A stretch of 64,000 nucleotides of DNA from CAWHQZ01 sp963831645 (lineage in GTDB: Bacteria > Pseudomonadota > Alphaproteobacteria > Rhizobiales > Aestuariivirgaceae), in assembly GCA_963831645.1 (NCBI GenBank), contig CAWHQZ010000002.1, forward strand, positions 1 to 64,000, given 5' to 3'. The position numbers and the translations under genes were made by a program. Every line of letters begins with the position of its first letter. The stretch's first letter is position 1. Shown in pieces: positions 27,949 to 36,251 of this stretch. The notes beneath the pieces were generated by a model. It worked only from the letters and a program-made list of their open reading frames with translations. It was not told where the DNA came from and did no database searches.

Positions 27949-29103
27949 TTAAACGTCCTTGAGTTTGCGGTACACGCAGAATGAAGACGATTTATCGAGC
28001 GCCCAGCTCACCCGTTTGATGGCGCGGAGCACTTTCGCAAACGTTTCGCGCTGTACCTGCGAAAGGGAAAGCGACTTCGAGGGCGTTTCGGAATACTTCA
28101 GATAAAGTTCGAGCCGCTGGCTCAGATAACCCACTCCGGAGCGAAACCAGGGCATGCGCAGGCTCGCACCGGAGCCTAGCACGTTGACGGCCTCGGAATG
28201 ATTGCCAAGACGCGCGAGCGTTTCGACACGAAGAATTCGCGCGTCGGGCAGAATGTCGTTCACCAGGCCCAGCAGGTGCTGCGTCCACGCATCGAGGCCG
28301 TCGAGCTCATTTGCCCTGAGCAGCACATAGCCGCCGACGACGGCGAGCAACGGAGATTGCTGCTTGTTCATCAACAGGTTTTCCGCCTGATGCACGATCG
28401 ATTGCGAGATGACCCGGGCACTGTCAGAGTGACCCTGCGTGACGAACTCGAGGAGATTGTCGATGTCGGCTGATCGAAAGTTAAACCTGATGGCCGGTTT
28501 TATCGCCTCGACGGTTGTATTGGTCACCATCGTTTCGCGGTTCGGCTCGAAAACGTGGTCGAACGGAACCGTGAAGTAGTCCGAGCCCTGGTCGCCTGGC
28601 ACCTCAATCAGCGCATCGGCGCCGGGGGTGGCGGTCAGGGGAAGCGAATCGCTGGCGGCGAGCCGCCATTGCCGGTCGCGCTTCAGCGGAGGATCCGCAC
28701 CGGGAACCGAAGCCTCACCATCGCCTTCCATCCAATGCCGAAGCCATTGTCCGCGCCACAGCGACATCTGCAGTGCGGGACCTGCCGTCGCCTGCGGCGG
28801 ATCCCGGCTGCTCACCGACTCCAGGACAGAGCCGCTGTCGTCCAGGGCTGCTCCCGTGTCCGCGGCCGCCTCAGTCTGCAGCTCGACGGTCGCATCGGCG
28901 CCCTCCGCAAGCTCCAGGAATTGCTCGGAGGTCCACTCGCGGCCATCGGGAGTTCTCGCCATCACCAGGTAGCGGCCGGGTGGCAGAGTAATGGAGCTTC
29001 CGGTGATCCCCCTGGCGCGGACGACCGACTTGCCATCGATCACCTCCACCGGCACCGGGCCAATGGCCCCCGACGAGATTTGTGCCGATACCTTTGCGCT
29101 CAT
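27949..29103 (-). CDS. Unknown protein paired with the caspase-like peptidase
   Basis: A 384-residue protein I cannot assign. Residues 1-75 look like a small beta-sandwich: PVPVEVIDGKSVVRARG, then GSSITLPPGRYLVMARTPDG. A low-complexity linker follows with DSGSVLESV at 89-97. Residues 215-384 are helical (IDNLLEFVTQGHSDSARVIS, then LLAVVGGYVLLRANELDGLD) and resemble a helical-repeat scaffold. The ATG at 29103 is 13 bases after the stop of the caspase gene, so the two are expected to be made together. It may be an adaptor or a substrate of the caspase. There is no signal peptide or membrane segment. Confidence 0.6.
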   Translation of the reverse strand: MSAKVSAQISSGAIGPVPVEVIDGKSVVRARGITGSSITLPPGRYLVMARTPDGREWTSEQFLELAEGADATVELQTEAAADTGAALDDSGSVLESVSSRDPPQATAGPALQMSLWRGQWLRHWMEGDGEASVPGADPPLKRDRQWRLAASDSLPLTATPGADALIEVPGDQGSDYFTVPFDHVFEPNRETMVTNTTVEAIKPAIRFNFRSADIDNLLEFVTQGHSDSARVISQSIVHQAENLLMNKQQSPLLAVVGGYVLLRANELDGLDAWTQHLLGLVNDILPDARILRVETLARLGNHSEAVNVLGSGASLRMPWFRSGVGYLSQRLELYLKYSETPSKSLSLSQVQRETFAKVLRAIKRVSWALDKSSSFCVYRKLKDV

Positions 29104-29116
29104 CTTCGTCGACTCT

Positions 29117-30304
29117 CTACGCCACGTTGACGCGCCAGGGCAGCGGCAGCACCTGGTTGACGTTGCGTGGTTTTGACCGGTGTTTCTCGACAGGCGGAAC
29201 GCCCGCACTGACCTGCAGCCGATAAATCCCGGCGTTTACCAGGCGGGTCAGCGTCGGCTGCATCAGCGGCGCCTGGAAGGCCGGATTCGCGCTGTCATCC
29301 AGCAATGCGATCTCGGATTGTCCGGCCAACCCGGCAGGAGTGACCTCGATGTCGATTTCAACCTCGGGCTGGTCCAGGTAGAGCAGCGCCGGCTCCCTGA
29401 CCATGCCGCGAAGGTCGACTTCGGGAGCGGCGCCACGAAACTTGCGAAGCAGGTAGCGGTCGAGCGCGCGCTTCAGGGTTACCGATGTGACCGGCCAGCG
29501 AGTTGATTGTCCGAAATCCTCGGCAACCTCCGCGCCCCGCGTGAACGCATCGAGCAAAGCTTCGCAAAAGACCGTCGTCTTGCCGCTCCTGCCGATCGCG
29601 AAACCTCCATCGACGGTTGCGAAATAGGTCGGCGTGGCGCGGCCGTCATGGTCATTCAACTCGACGTCGAAAACATCCGGCGCCCGCAACGAAACGAACT
29701 TTCTCACCGCCTCCGGAAGATTGCGGCAGGCATCGATGAAGTAGAACTGTGTCCGGGCAATGTTCGGAAACGATGGAGCCGGCGCCATCCCCTGGCGAAC
29801 ATTGGTGACGCTGGCGCACCGTTCGATCTGCGGAAAGTTCGGAATTGCGAAATCCTCCAATGCCAGGACGGATTCCTCGGGTCCCGTGCGGATGCCATGG
29901 CCGGCAAAGTAGAACAGGGTCTGGTCGGCAGGGTCCACGCTCGCGTCCTTGCGCCATTCGACCGCCGATCGGACAAACGACGCTCGTAGCGGGCGCTCGA
30001 CACCCGATCCCGCCAGGGCGGGCTCGACCACTCTTTCGGCATTGGAGGGCGCAAGCAGCAGCCGGCACGTCTTGAGAGGCGCCGCAAGCGTCGAGCCGTG
30101 CGGTGGCTTTTTCAGCCACTCCTGCATGCGAAAGGCGCTCAAGGCCGGCGAGGCGAGCCTGGTCATGCCGAACCCGACCGCAGGATCGACGTTTGGACCG
30201 GGCACCTCCAAGTGGGCGTAGTCGCTGATGCCGACGATGAAAGCGTGCAGCCCAGGGCCGTTGACGTTTTGCCGGTTGTCGATGACCAGCGTCACTTCCA
30301 GCAC
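29117..30304 (-). CDS. Caspase-like cysteine peptidase (C14 family)
   Basis: A 395-residue protein. Residues 15-290 carry the caspase fold signatures: GLHAFIVGISDYAHL (first strand), the catalytic His136 in LFYFAGHGIRTG and the catalytic Cys193 in FYFIDACRNLPEAV. Residues 290-395 form a C-terminal extension of mainly beta character. Bacterial caspase-like peptidases often act as switches in programmed death or conflict systems, cleaving partner effectors once a sensor is triggered; here the sensor would have to be one of the neighbours. The start is GTG at 30304, preceded by GGGGA, 26 bases after the astacin gene. No signal peptide. Confidence 0.85.
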   Translation of the reverse strand: MLEVTLVIDNRQNVNGPGLHAFIVGISDYAHLEVPGPNVDPAVGFGMTRLASPALSAFRMQEWLKKPPHGSTLAAPLKTCRLLLAPSNAERVVEPALAGSGVERPLRASFVRSAVEWRKDASVDPADQTLFYFAGHGIRTGPEESVLALEDFAIPNFPQIERCASVTNVRQGMAPAPSFPNIARTQFYFIDACRNLPEAVRKFVSLRAPDVFDVELNDHDGRATPTYFATVDGGFAIGRSGKTTVFCEALLDAFTRGAEVAEDFGQSTRWPVTSVTLKRALDRYLLRKFRGAAPEVDLRGMVREPALLYLDQPEVEIDIEVTPAGLAGQSEIALLDDSANPAFQAPLMQPTLTRLVNAGIYRLQVSAGVPPVEKHRSKPRNVNQVLPLPWRVNVA

Positions 30305-30330
30305 TCCCCGTGCATTGGCGGCCCGTCGTC

Positions 30331-31106
30331 CTAAAGCTGTTTCGCGGCGGCGATGTCCCCCGGGCTCAGGCGTGTTCGCTGGCCGATCTGTGCTCCCTGC
30401 TTGCGCGGCCGGATGGTCTTCTGGCCGTTGATCGAAAACGCCTTCTCCGGATAGTGCATGATGGAGCCGAAATCATACGATCCGAGATCGACGCCGTCGT
30501 CGATATGCTGATTGAAGTTGTGCTTGGCCAACGGGTCGATGTTCTGCCAGACAATCTCGATGAAGCTGTCGCGGTCGCCACGGCTCTGCTCGTGCCAGAG
30601 CCCGATGGCATGACCGATCTCGTGTATCGTGTTGCCGGTGCTGCAGTTGCTCGCCGAGCGTGATGTTCTGGCGCCCGCCCCGCATGCCGACGCTCGAGGA
30701 GCACCCGTTGCCGGGGCGAAAAACGATGAAATTCGGCTCGTTGGTGCGTTTGGAGAAACGGAAATCGGTGTGCTGCTCCCAATGCGCGATGGCATCGCGA
30801 ACGCGCTCCTGTTTCGGGAAGATTGGGATCGATCTCATAAAAGCACTTCTTGCCGGGCCAGCGAAACTGTACTCCCTTGATGGCGACGCCCAAAGGCTCT
30901 GCGTCGGGATCGCTCAGCAACATTGGTTGCCTGCGGACGGTTTCCGCGGCTGTCTCCATCTCCTCGACAGTGCCGAGTATGATGCAGCCTTCGAACACCG
31001 CCATCCCGTCCACCGCGGCATATACGACGGGCCGCCACGCTTGACCGATCCGCTTGATGTACCCGACCCGAAGGTCGCTGCTCTTCAGGAATTCATCCGA
31101 GTTCAT
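30331..31106 (-). pseudogene. Astacin-type (M12A) metalloprotease, two frameshifts
   Basis: The zinc site HEIGHAIGLWHEQ fits the astacin consensus HExxHxxGxxHE, and SIMHYPEKAFS provides the Met-turn and the zinc-associated Tyr. Before these lie RWPGKKCFYEIDPN, then RDAIAHWEQHTDFRFSKRTN and NFIVFRPGNGCSSSVGMRGG, all typical astacin blocks. Three frames are used: one base must be restored near 30820 and one removed near 30650. With that the protein would be about 257 residues starting at the ATG at 31106. Since every motif is preserved, the shifts look recent or artefactual. Astacins are zinc endopeptidases. In this cluster it adds a fourth protease class beside trypsin and caspase types. Confidence 0.8.
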
Positions 31107-31130
31107 GGGACGTCTCCTCTTACTTGCGGT

Positions 31131-31535
31131 TCAACCCTTGATCTGCTCGACAACGAGATCGATCGGCGCTCCGGTCTCGATCGCGGCCGGCGATACCCCG
31201 TAGGAGCGGGTCGTCAGCCAATCGCCGATTTTCAGCGCCTGGGTACCCTTTGCTCTGATCTCGGCGCTGAGCGTAACTTGCGTGGAATCGGTGATCGGCT
31301 CATCGAGTTGCAGCTCGAAAGGTATCCGTTCGACCGGCCCGCCACTGAATGGAAACGCCAACTCCGCGATCACTCGCGCCGGAACATCGATCAGCGTGAC
31401 GTCAAGCAGGCGCACGACAACCATCGCGCCGGAAAACAGCGCCGGGACGGGAAGCAATATGGCTCCCGAAATGTGTTGGGAGGCGTCCTCAGGATCTCGG
31501 GCGTTCAACTCACGTCCCAAATGTCCGGCGAACAT
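31131..31535 (-). CDS. YbaY-like beta-barrel domain protein
   Basis: The core reads ISGAILLPVPALFSGAMVVV, then LLDVTLIDVPARVIAELAF, FSGGPVERIPFELQLDEPI and KIGDWLTTRSYGV. This is the pattern of YbaY-type proteins and the related type III secretion pilotin fold: a small beta domain that in other bacteria is a lipoprotein helping outer-membrane secretins or envelope stability. No lipobox is visible here. The frame extends upstream to 31673 but that part has no family resemblance, so I place the start at the ATG at 31535, with low certainty. It lies 25 bases upstream of the astacin gene. Confidence 0.55.
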   Translation of the reverse strand: MFAGHLGRELNARDPEDASQHISGAILLPVPALFSGAMVVVRLLDVTLIDVPARVIAELAFPFSGGPVERIPFELQLDEPITDSTQVTLSAEIRAKGTQALKIGDWLTTRSYGVSPAAIETGAPIDLVVEQIKG

Positions 31536-31776
31536 CGCGGTCCGGCTGCGGCTACTTTGGCGACACCAGAGTACGTACCCAAGGTGGTTACAACCCGCCG
31601 GCTCATTGGTCGATAGTAGCTGAGCTATCCCATCTGCGCTACGCGAGAAGTCCATATGCCGCCTGCCGGTCAAACGGTTCTTCGATCCACCCGACGCTCG
31701 TTGGCCTTGATCTTAGACCAGACCTTCCTCGAACCGTCAGTGAGGATTCTCACACCTGCCCAGCCGAACGGGGTCC

Positions 31777-33837
31777 TCAATTCCCGCCAGTCGGCTGACC
31801 GGACATTCCTGCCTCACCGATGACGACGCGCGCCGCAAGTCCGGCCAGGAACGCGGCGCCAAAATCGGCAACCGAGCCCCAGGTCGGGTCCGGCGCCCAG
31901 AGCGAAAGCACGCCGGCTATTCCGACCGCGACCAGGATGATCAGGTTGGTGAAAATCTCGTGGCGCCACCTGATCTCTTGCAGGCGCTGTGGCCCGGCAC
32001 CCGATGCCGGCGGAAACAGGAGGAACGGTACATCGATGGTCGGAAGACGTGCGACATCGATCGCCGGCACGGCCTCGGCGGCGTCAGGCGGAGCAATCGA
32101 CTCTCTCCCGCGAGAGTTCGCCGTGGCGAGAGCGACGGCAATGGCGCTGTGCTCCCGCCAAAGCGGCGCCAATTCCTGCAGGCGAGCTTTCGGATCGCTG
32201 CCCTGCGGCAACGGCACCAGGCCCTTCGCCTGAGCGGCCACCTTCTCCGCCCGCTGCCTGAGCGCCGCGTCGCCGTGAGCCGCCGCTGCCTGAGAGGTCG
32301 CCAATTCGATCAGTTTCTGCCTGGCGGTCTCGGCAAAGCTGGCTGCCAGCGTCCTGACGTTGTCGATTTCCTTGTCGAGCGCCGCGCACCTTGCGGGCAC
32401 GGTGTCGTCGTCCGGCTCCGCCGGCAACGGCGCCATCGCTGTCCCTATCAAGCTTCTGAGCCTCGTCGAGGCAGCCTCGACAGCGGCGGCATCGACATGG
32501 TCGCCCACGGACGCGCGAAGGCCATCGACCGCTGCGCACAGGTCCGCTGCCACTGCGATGTTTGCCGAAAGTTTCGGAAGCGCATTCAGGTCGCCGAGCA
32601 ACGCTTTGCCCTGCGCCTCCACTGCGCCGGGCTCTGCATAATCCGTCAGCCTCGCAAGATACCCATCCAGTCGTGGCTGCACGAGGTGACGAGCTTTCTC
32701 CGGGAGCGCCTTGACTGTCCTGAGCATCGCCGCCGCCCCGGAGATGCGGGTAACATGCGCTCCGAGCCGCTCGACGTCGGCGGTTACATCGATGCCGTTT
32801 TGACATTTCCGCTCGAGGTCTTCGGCCTGCTCGGTGGCATTGGCGAACACCTGGGCCAGGGCCTGGTCGACGGGCTCCGTCCTCAGCCGCGCGATCCGTT
32901 CTCTCTGGCGCGCGATGTCGATGAGCGTCGTTATGGCGCGCCGGCCGCGCGATCGCCAATGCTGGACATACCAGCCGAGCCCGGTGCCGAGCACGATGAC
33001 AGCGAAAGAGATGATCCAGCTTGCCCGGACGCGGATGGTCTGCGTCTGCTGCGACCAGCCGCCGCCCACCCCGGCAACTCCCACGTCGATCAAGTATTCG
33101 CCCGGCGAAAGCCGCTGACCGATTTCGAGTCCGATCGCGCAACTTTCGCCGGGACCGAGGGGCGAGGCGCAACCGCGAGCGTCGAGTTGCGGCGGCGCCG
33201 CGGTTGCGACCGTTGTCTGGCTGTCACCGAAGCTCTCATTGAAGGACACGATCGCCGGTGGCTTGAAGTCGACGGCTCTCGGGGTCGTATTGCGGAGCGT
33301 CACGAGCGTGCGCTCGGCGCCCCCGCTCCACGGCCAGATGCGGCCGGCCGGTTTCGGCTCGACGATCAATTCACTCGGCAGGGTATCCGACTCCCGGGTG
33401 ACCACGATGCGCAACCGGCGATCGGGAAACTCAGCCCTCGTCGTCGCATCGACGCCATAGGTGTCGATGAACGTTTCGTACAGTCCGACCTCGGGCAGGC
33501 TCGCGGAGATTTCCAGCACTGCAATCTGGCCGGGCGCAAGTCCGGTTGGCGAAAGGCCGGCAGGGGGAGGCGTGATCCGCTTCCATCTTGCCGGCACAGC
33601 CGTTCCGTCGCTCTTGCGGATCAGCAAACCGCTCGTGCTGTAGAACCGCGTGCCGGCCTGGGGATCGGTTGAAATGTTGCGGAGCCGGATCTCGGCCTGC
33701 AAACCGGCGACGCCGGTCGAGATCGAATGCTCCGTCACGTTGGCCGGCGCCGGCGCCATTTCGATGACCGGCTCCGCTGCCTCTGATTGTGTCACTGCAG
33801 CCAGCAACAGGAAAAGAAAGGCCAGAGGGCGCCTCAT
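31777..33837 (-). CDS. Large membrane protein with periplasmic domains and coiled cytoplasmic region
   Basis: A 686-residue protein. Residues 1-21 are a signal peptide or first membrane segment (MRRPLAFLFLLLAAVTQSEA). Residues 22-270 look like two immunoglobulin-like beta domains, with two Cys in the second (GCASPLGPGESCAIG). A membrane helix follows at about 272-292 (WIISFAVIVLGTGLGWYV). Residues 295-620 are a long helical, coiled-coil-rich domain, and two more hydrophobic segments lie at about 625-675. It is the only protein of the cluster with clear membrane segments and would anchor or sense at the cell envelope for the otherwise soluble hydrolases. I do not recognise the family. The start is the ATG at 33837, 22 bases after the upstream gene. 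Confidence 0.7.
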   Translation of the reverse strand: MRRPLAFLFLLLAAVTQSEAAEPVIEMAPAPANVTEHSISTGVAGLQAEIRLRNISTDPQAGTRFYSTSGLLIRKSDGTAVPARWKRITPPPAGLSPTGLAPGQIAVLEISASLPEVGLYETFIDTYGVDATTRAEFPDRRLRIVVTRESDTLPSELIVEPKPAGRIWPWSGGAERTLVTLRNTTPRAVDFKPPAIVSFNESFGDSQTTVATAAPPQLDARGCASPLGPGESCAIGLEIGQRLSPGEYLIDVGVAGVGGGWSQQTQTIRVRASWIISFAVIVLGTGLGWYVQHWRSRGRRAITTLIDIARQRERIARLRTEPVDQALAQVFANATEQAEDLERKCQNGIDVTADVERLGAHVTRISGAAAMLRTVKALPEKARHLVQPRLDGYLARLTDYAEPGAVEAQGKALLGDLNALPKLSANIAVAADLCAAVDGLRASVGDHVDAAAVEAASTRLRSLIGTAMAPLPAEPDDDTVPARCAALDKEIDNVRTLAASFAETARQKLIELATSQAAAAHGDAALRQRAEKVAAQAKGLVPLPQGSDPKARLQELAPLWREHSAIAVALATANSRGRESIAPPDAAEAVPAIDVARLPTIDVPFLLFPPASGAGPQRLQEIRWRHEIFTNLIILVAVGIAGVLSLWAPDPTWGSVADFGAAFLAGLAARVVIGEAGMSGQPTGGN

Positions 33838-33859
33838 CGCAACTGAGCCTGCTTGCTGG

Positions 33860-35104
33860 CTATACGCCGACGCTGCCGAAAACCTGCCATCCCAAGCTCG
33901 TGTCGAGATCAGGGGTGAAGATGCCATCCGACCCGGTAACACCGGCTTGCCGCTTCTGGAATGCATGGAGGGTTTCAACCGTGAACGGGCCGAGATTTCC
34001 GTCCGGATCCGGCAGACCCAACTGCTGTTGCAGGCGCGTGACCGCTTCGCTGCTGGAGCCCGCCCGCAGCCTGCGCAAGCGCCTGAGAGCAAGGCTGTCC
34101 GTGGCCAGATGATCGACCCGCAAGCTCGAGGCGATCCTCGCCTCGGCCCCGGTCAGCAGCATGTAGAGGAAGAGCTTGCCGGGCGAACCATCCGTGTCGG
34201 TAAACCCCGCGGCGCGCCGGAAGCTCGCCCAGGAACCGACATGTGCGCCGTTCTTGAAGGTCCCGACGATTGTCTGGCAGCCGAGCGAGCTGAAGCTCGT
34301 CGGCTGCGAGAAGAAGGTCGGGTGAATATTGTCGCCCGGCCCGCAGCGATGGACGATGTCGGTGCGCTGATAGCTGAGATCGTCTTTGGAGCGTCGCACG
34401 ACCACGACCCGGTGGGTGAGGTCCGGCTTACGCAGCAGAAAGCATCCCGGTGTCGACTTGTTCTTTGTCGTGTGCGGACCGCAAACGTAACCATAGAGAC
34501 CCGTCGGCAGGAGATTGCCTGCGGTTCCTTTGGTCTTGTAGAGGTGGAGGGCGGCCTGATTGGGGACCGTCGATCCCGGAAATACGCTGACTTTCCTCGC
34601 GGCACGGTCCCACACTCCGATCACGCATCTCGGCTGCGCGTGGTCGGGTCGCTGATCGACGAGGACGATGCCGTCCGGATCGGTATGATCCTTGACGATG
34701 CCGGCGCCGCGGAGACCAAACAGGACCGGCGTGTCGCCAAGCCTGGCAAGATCGAAATCATTGAGCCGGGCCAGGAGCTGGAGGTCGGCTGCGGTCAATG
34801 AGAATGCCAGTCCTTTCGGCAGGTTTGGGCCCAGATGCGAATAATCCGGCTGCGCCTCATCCTTCGCCCAGCTGGCGCCCGTCGCGACCGCTTCAGTCAT
34901 CGGGCCGGACCGGGCGGCGTCGGCGATGTCATCCTCGGTTGTTTCTGTCCAGAGGTCATCATCACCGGCAGTTGCGACGCTGTCGGCGTCGGCTGGTAAG
35001 GGCGGAGCAGCCGCAGGCAGCTTCGGCTGTGTCGGCGGCCGGAACTGCGGTTGTCGCGACAGGCGTTTCAGCCTGCAGACCGGCCAGGAACAACTCCGCC
35101 TCAT
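33860..35104 (-). CDS. Peptidoglycan-binding protein, possible LD-transpeptidase-like; maybe 3' half of the muramidase gene
   Basis: A frame of 414 codons. The C-terminus SEAVTRLQQQLGLPDPDGNL, followed by GPFTVETLHAFQKRQ, is a PG_binding_1 domain. The middle shows LPTGLYGYVCGPH and IHPTFFSQPTSFSSLGCQTI, with the order His then S-x-G-C as in LD-transpeptidases and some phage murein enzymes, though I cannot confirm the fold. The region before Pro-rich residue 50 overlaps the 3' end of the muramidase gene in another frame. A natural protein would be obtained if the muramidase frame ran into this one near 35010 (T-A-E-A joined to A-P-P-L-P-A-D), giving about 680 residues with muramidase, linker, middle domain and binding domain. 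The annotated start at 35104 is therefore doubtful. Confidence 0.6.
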   Translation of the reverse strand: MRRSCSWPVCRLKRLSRQPQFRPPTQPKLPAAAPPLPADADSVATAGDDDLWTETTEDDIADAARSGPMTEAVATGASWAKDEAQPDYSHLGPNLPKGLAFSLTAADLQLLARLNDFDLARLGDTPVLFGLRGAGIVKDHTDPDGIVLVDQRPDHAQPRCVIGVWDRAARKVSVFPGSTVPNQAALHLYKTKGTAGNLLPTGLYGYVCGPHTTKNKSTPGCFLLRKPDLTHRVVVVRRSKDDLSYQRTDIVHRCGPGDNIHPTFFSQPTSFSSLGCQTIVGTFKNGAHVGSWASFRRAAGFTDTDGSPGKLFLYMLLTGAEARIASSLRVDHLATDSLALRRLRRLRAGSSSEAVTRLQQQLGLPDPDGNLGPFTVETLHAFQKRQAGVTGSDGIFTPDLDTSLGWQVFGSVGV

Positions 35105-35912
35105 CAGCCCGACGGCGCCGCATGCCTTTTTCTACGGGCGTGCCGACCCAGATCCGGATCATCGATCGGATCTGTCGCGGAATATCGGCGAGGTTTCCCG
35201 ATTTCATGTCCGCTCTGATGGCCCGCATTTCGCGGTACCGGTCCCGCGGATCGGTCGCCGGTTTGTGGGCTTTGCCGTATGAGGCTCCTCGGTTGAAGGT
35301 GAGCGAGACGAGCGTTCCGAAGCAGTCGCCATTCAGGGCGTCGGAATTCGGCAACGCCCTCTCGGTGAGAGAAGCGAACTTCGGCAGAGTGCCTGCCTTG
35401 AACACTCTCTCCGAGACATCCCAGGAAACGACGATGTTGCGCACCGCGGTGAGCAGCTTCTCCATTTGCGAAGCTGAGTGTTTGCCGCTGTGGAACCCGA
35501 CACAGCCTTCCAGTGCCTTCCGCTGCGGCTGCGACAGGTCTGTTAGCAATTCAGCCCAGTCCGTGCGAAATTCCTCGATCCCCACATAGCCGAGATCGTA
35601 TCCAAACCCGATCGTGATCCCCGACGAGGCCTTGGGCCAGATGGGGCGGCTCCTGATCGTCTGCTCGTAGTAGGCTTTGCCGCCGGTTTCGTAGTCGACG
35701 ATGAGTTTGAAGGCAGGTTGCGATACCCGGCCGGCGGCCGCGATCGCCTCGGGCGCGCCGGCACGAGCCTCAGCAGGAGATTCGGCAGTCGCGATTTCTT
35801 CCGCGAACCACTCCTCCTGTTCCCTGTAGGCCAGGTTGGCCTCGAGGTCAGCGAGCTCCGCGGCATTGATCCCTAGACTGGCACTCTCCGTTTCCGACGA
35901 TATGGCCGCCAT
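34962..35912 (-). CDS. Pesticin-type muramidase, first gene of the hydrolase cluster
   Basis: A frame of 316 codons. Residues 64-270 match the lysozyme-like domain of pesticin and related muramidases: VDYETGGKAYYEQ, IWPKASSGITIGFGYDLGY and LVSLTFNRG. The catalytic set of this group, Glu75, Thr100 and Asp106, is present. It would cut the glycan backbone of peptidoglycan. The first 60 residues are acidic and have no signal peptide. From about residue 300 the sequence turns into basic low-complexity (SRRRQRRNCR), which looks out of frame and continues sensibly in the next frame (33860-35104). AGGAGAG precedes the ATG at 35912. As the promoter-proximal gene it heads a run of about twelve genes on this strand. 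Confidence 0.78.
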   Translation of the reverse strand: MAAISSETESASLGINAAELADLEANLAYREQEEWFAEEIATAESPAEARAGAPEAIAAAGRVSQPAFKLIVDYETGGKAYYEQTIRSRPIWPKASSGITIGFGYDLGYVGIEEFRTDWAELLTDLSQPQRKALEGCVGFHSGKHSASQMEKLLTAVRNIVVSWDVSERVFKAGTLPKFASLTERALPNSDALNGDCFGTLVSLTFNRGASYGKAHKPATDPRDRYREMRAIRADMKSGNLADIPRQIRSMIRIWVGTPVEKGMRRRRADEAELFLAGLQAETPVATTAVPAADTAEAACGCSALTSRRRQRRNCR

Positions 35913-36251
35913 TGTACTCTCCTGTGAGTCTGGACCGTCAGGTTGAGTTCGGTCTGCGGCGTCAAGCGCGACGTGCGGCGCGCGTTGCCGCGGCAGTTTC
36001 GTTCAGAGGCGCTCTTGTGCACGTGCATACTCTTTCCGGAGGTTCGCTTCACAATGTACACAGCACCGCCAGCGTTTCTCAACCGCCACTGGACATTGCC
36101 CTGGTTGGTCCTCCCTGGATCGAACACGATAGGTTGGGCCAGCACGCACCGAATGGTCGCTCTTCTGGCCGCTGGCTGGTCCTGTGTCTGTGGGCTTTCA
36201 CACACTGACCCAGGATCGTCGCTCACGGCGCCGTAAACGAAGAGTCAGCCC
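35913..36251. other. Divergent intergenic region before the hydrolase cluster and the ATP-grasp gene
   Basis: This 339-base gap separates the leftward muramidase gene from the rightward ATP-grasp gene and must hold the promoter of the cluster. I find no good -35/-10 pair, no clear operator palindrome and no convincing gene; frames of about 100 codons on both strands have no familiar sequence. Confidence 0.4.

Noticed and set aside
35873..36236. Overlapping frames of about 100 codons on both strands in the divergent gap
   Set aside because: Neither has a ribosome binding site or conserved pattern, and the minus-strand one overlaps the muramidase start.
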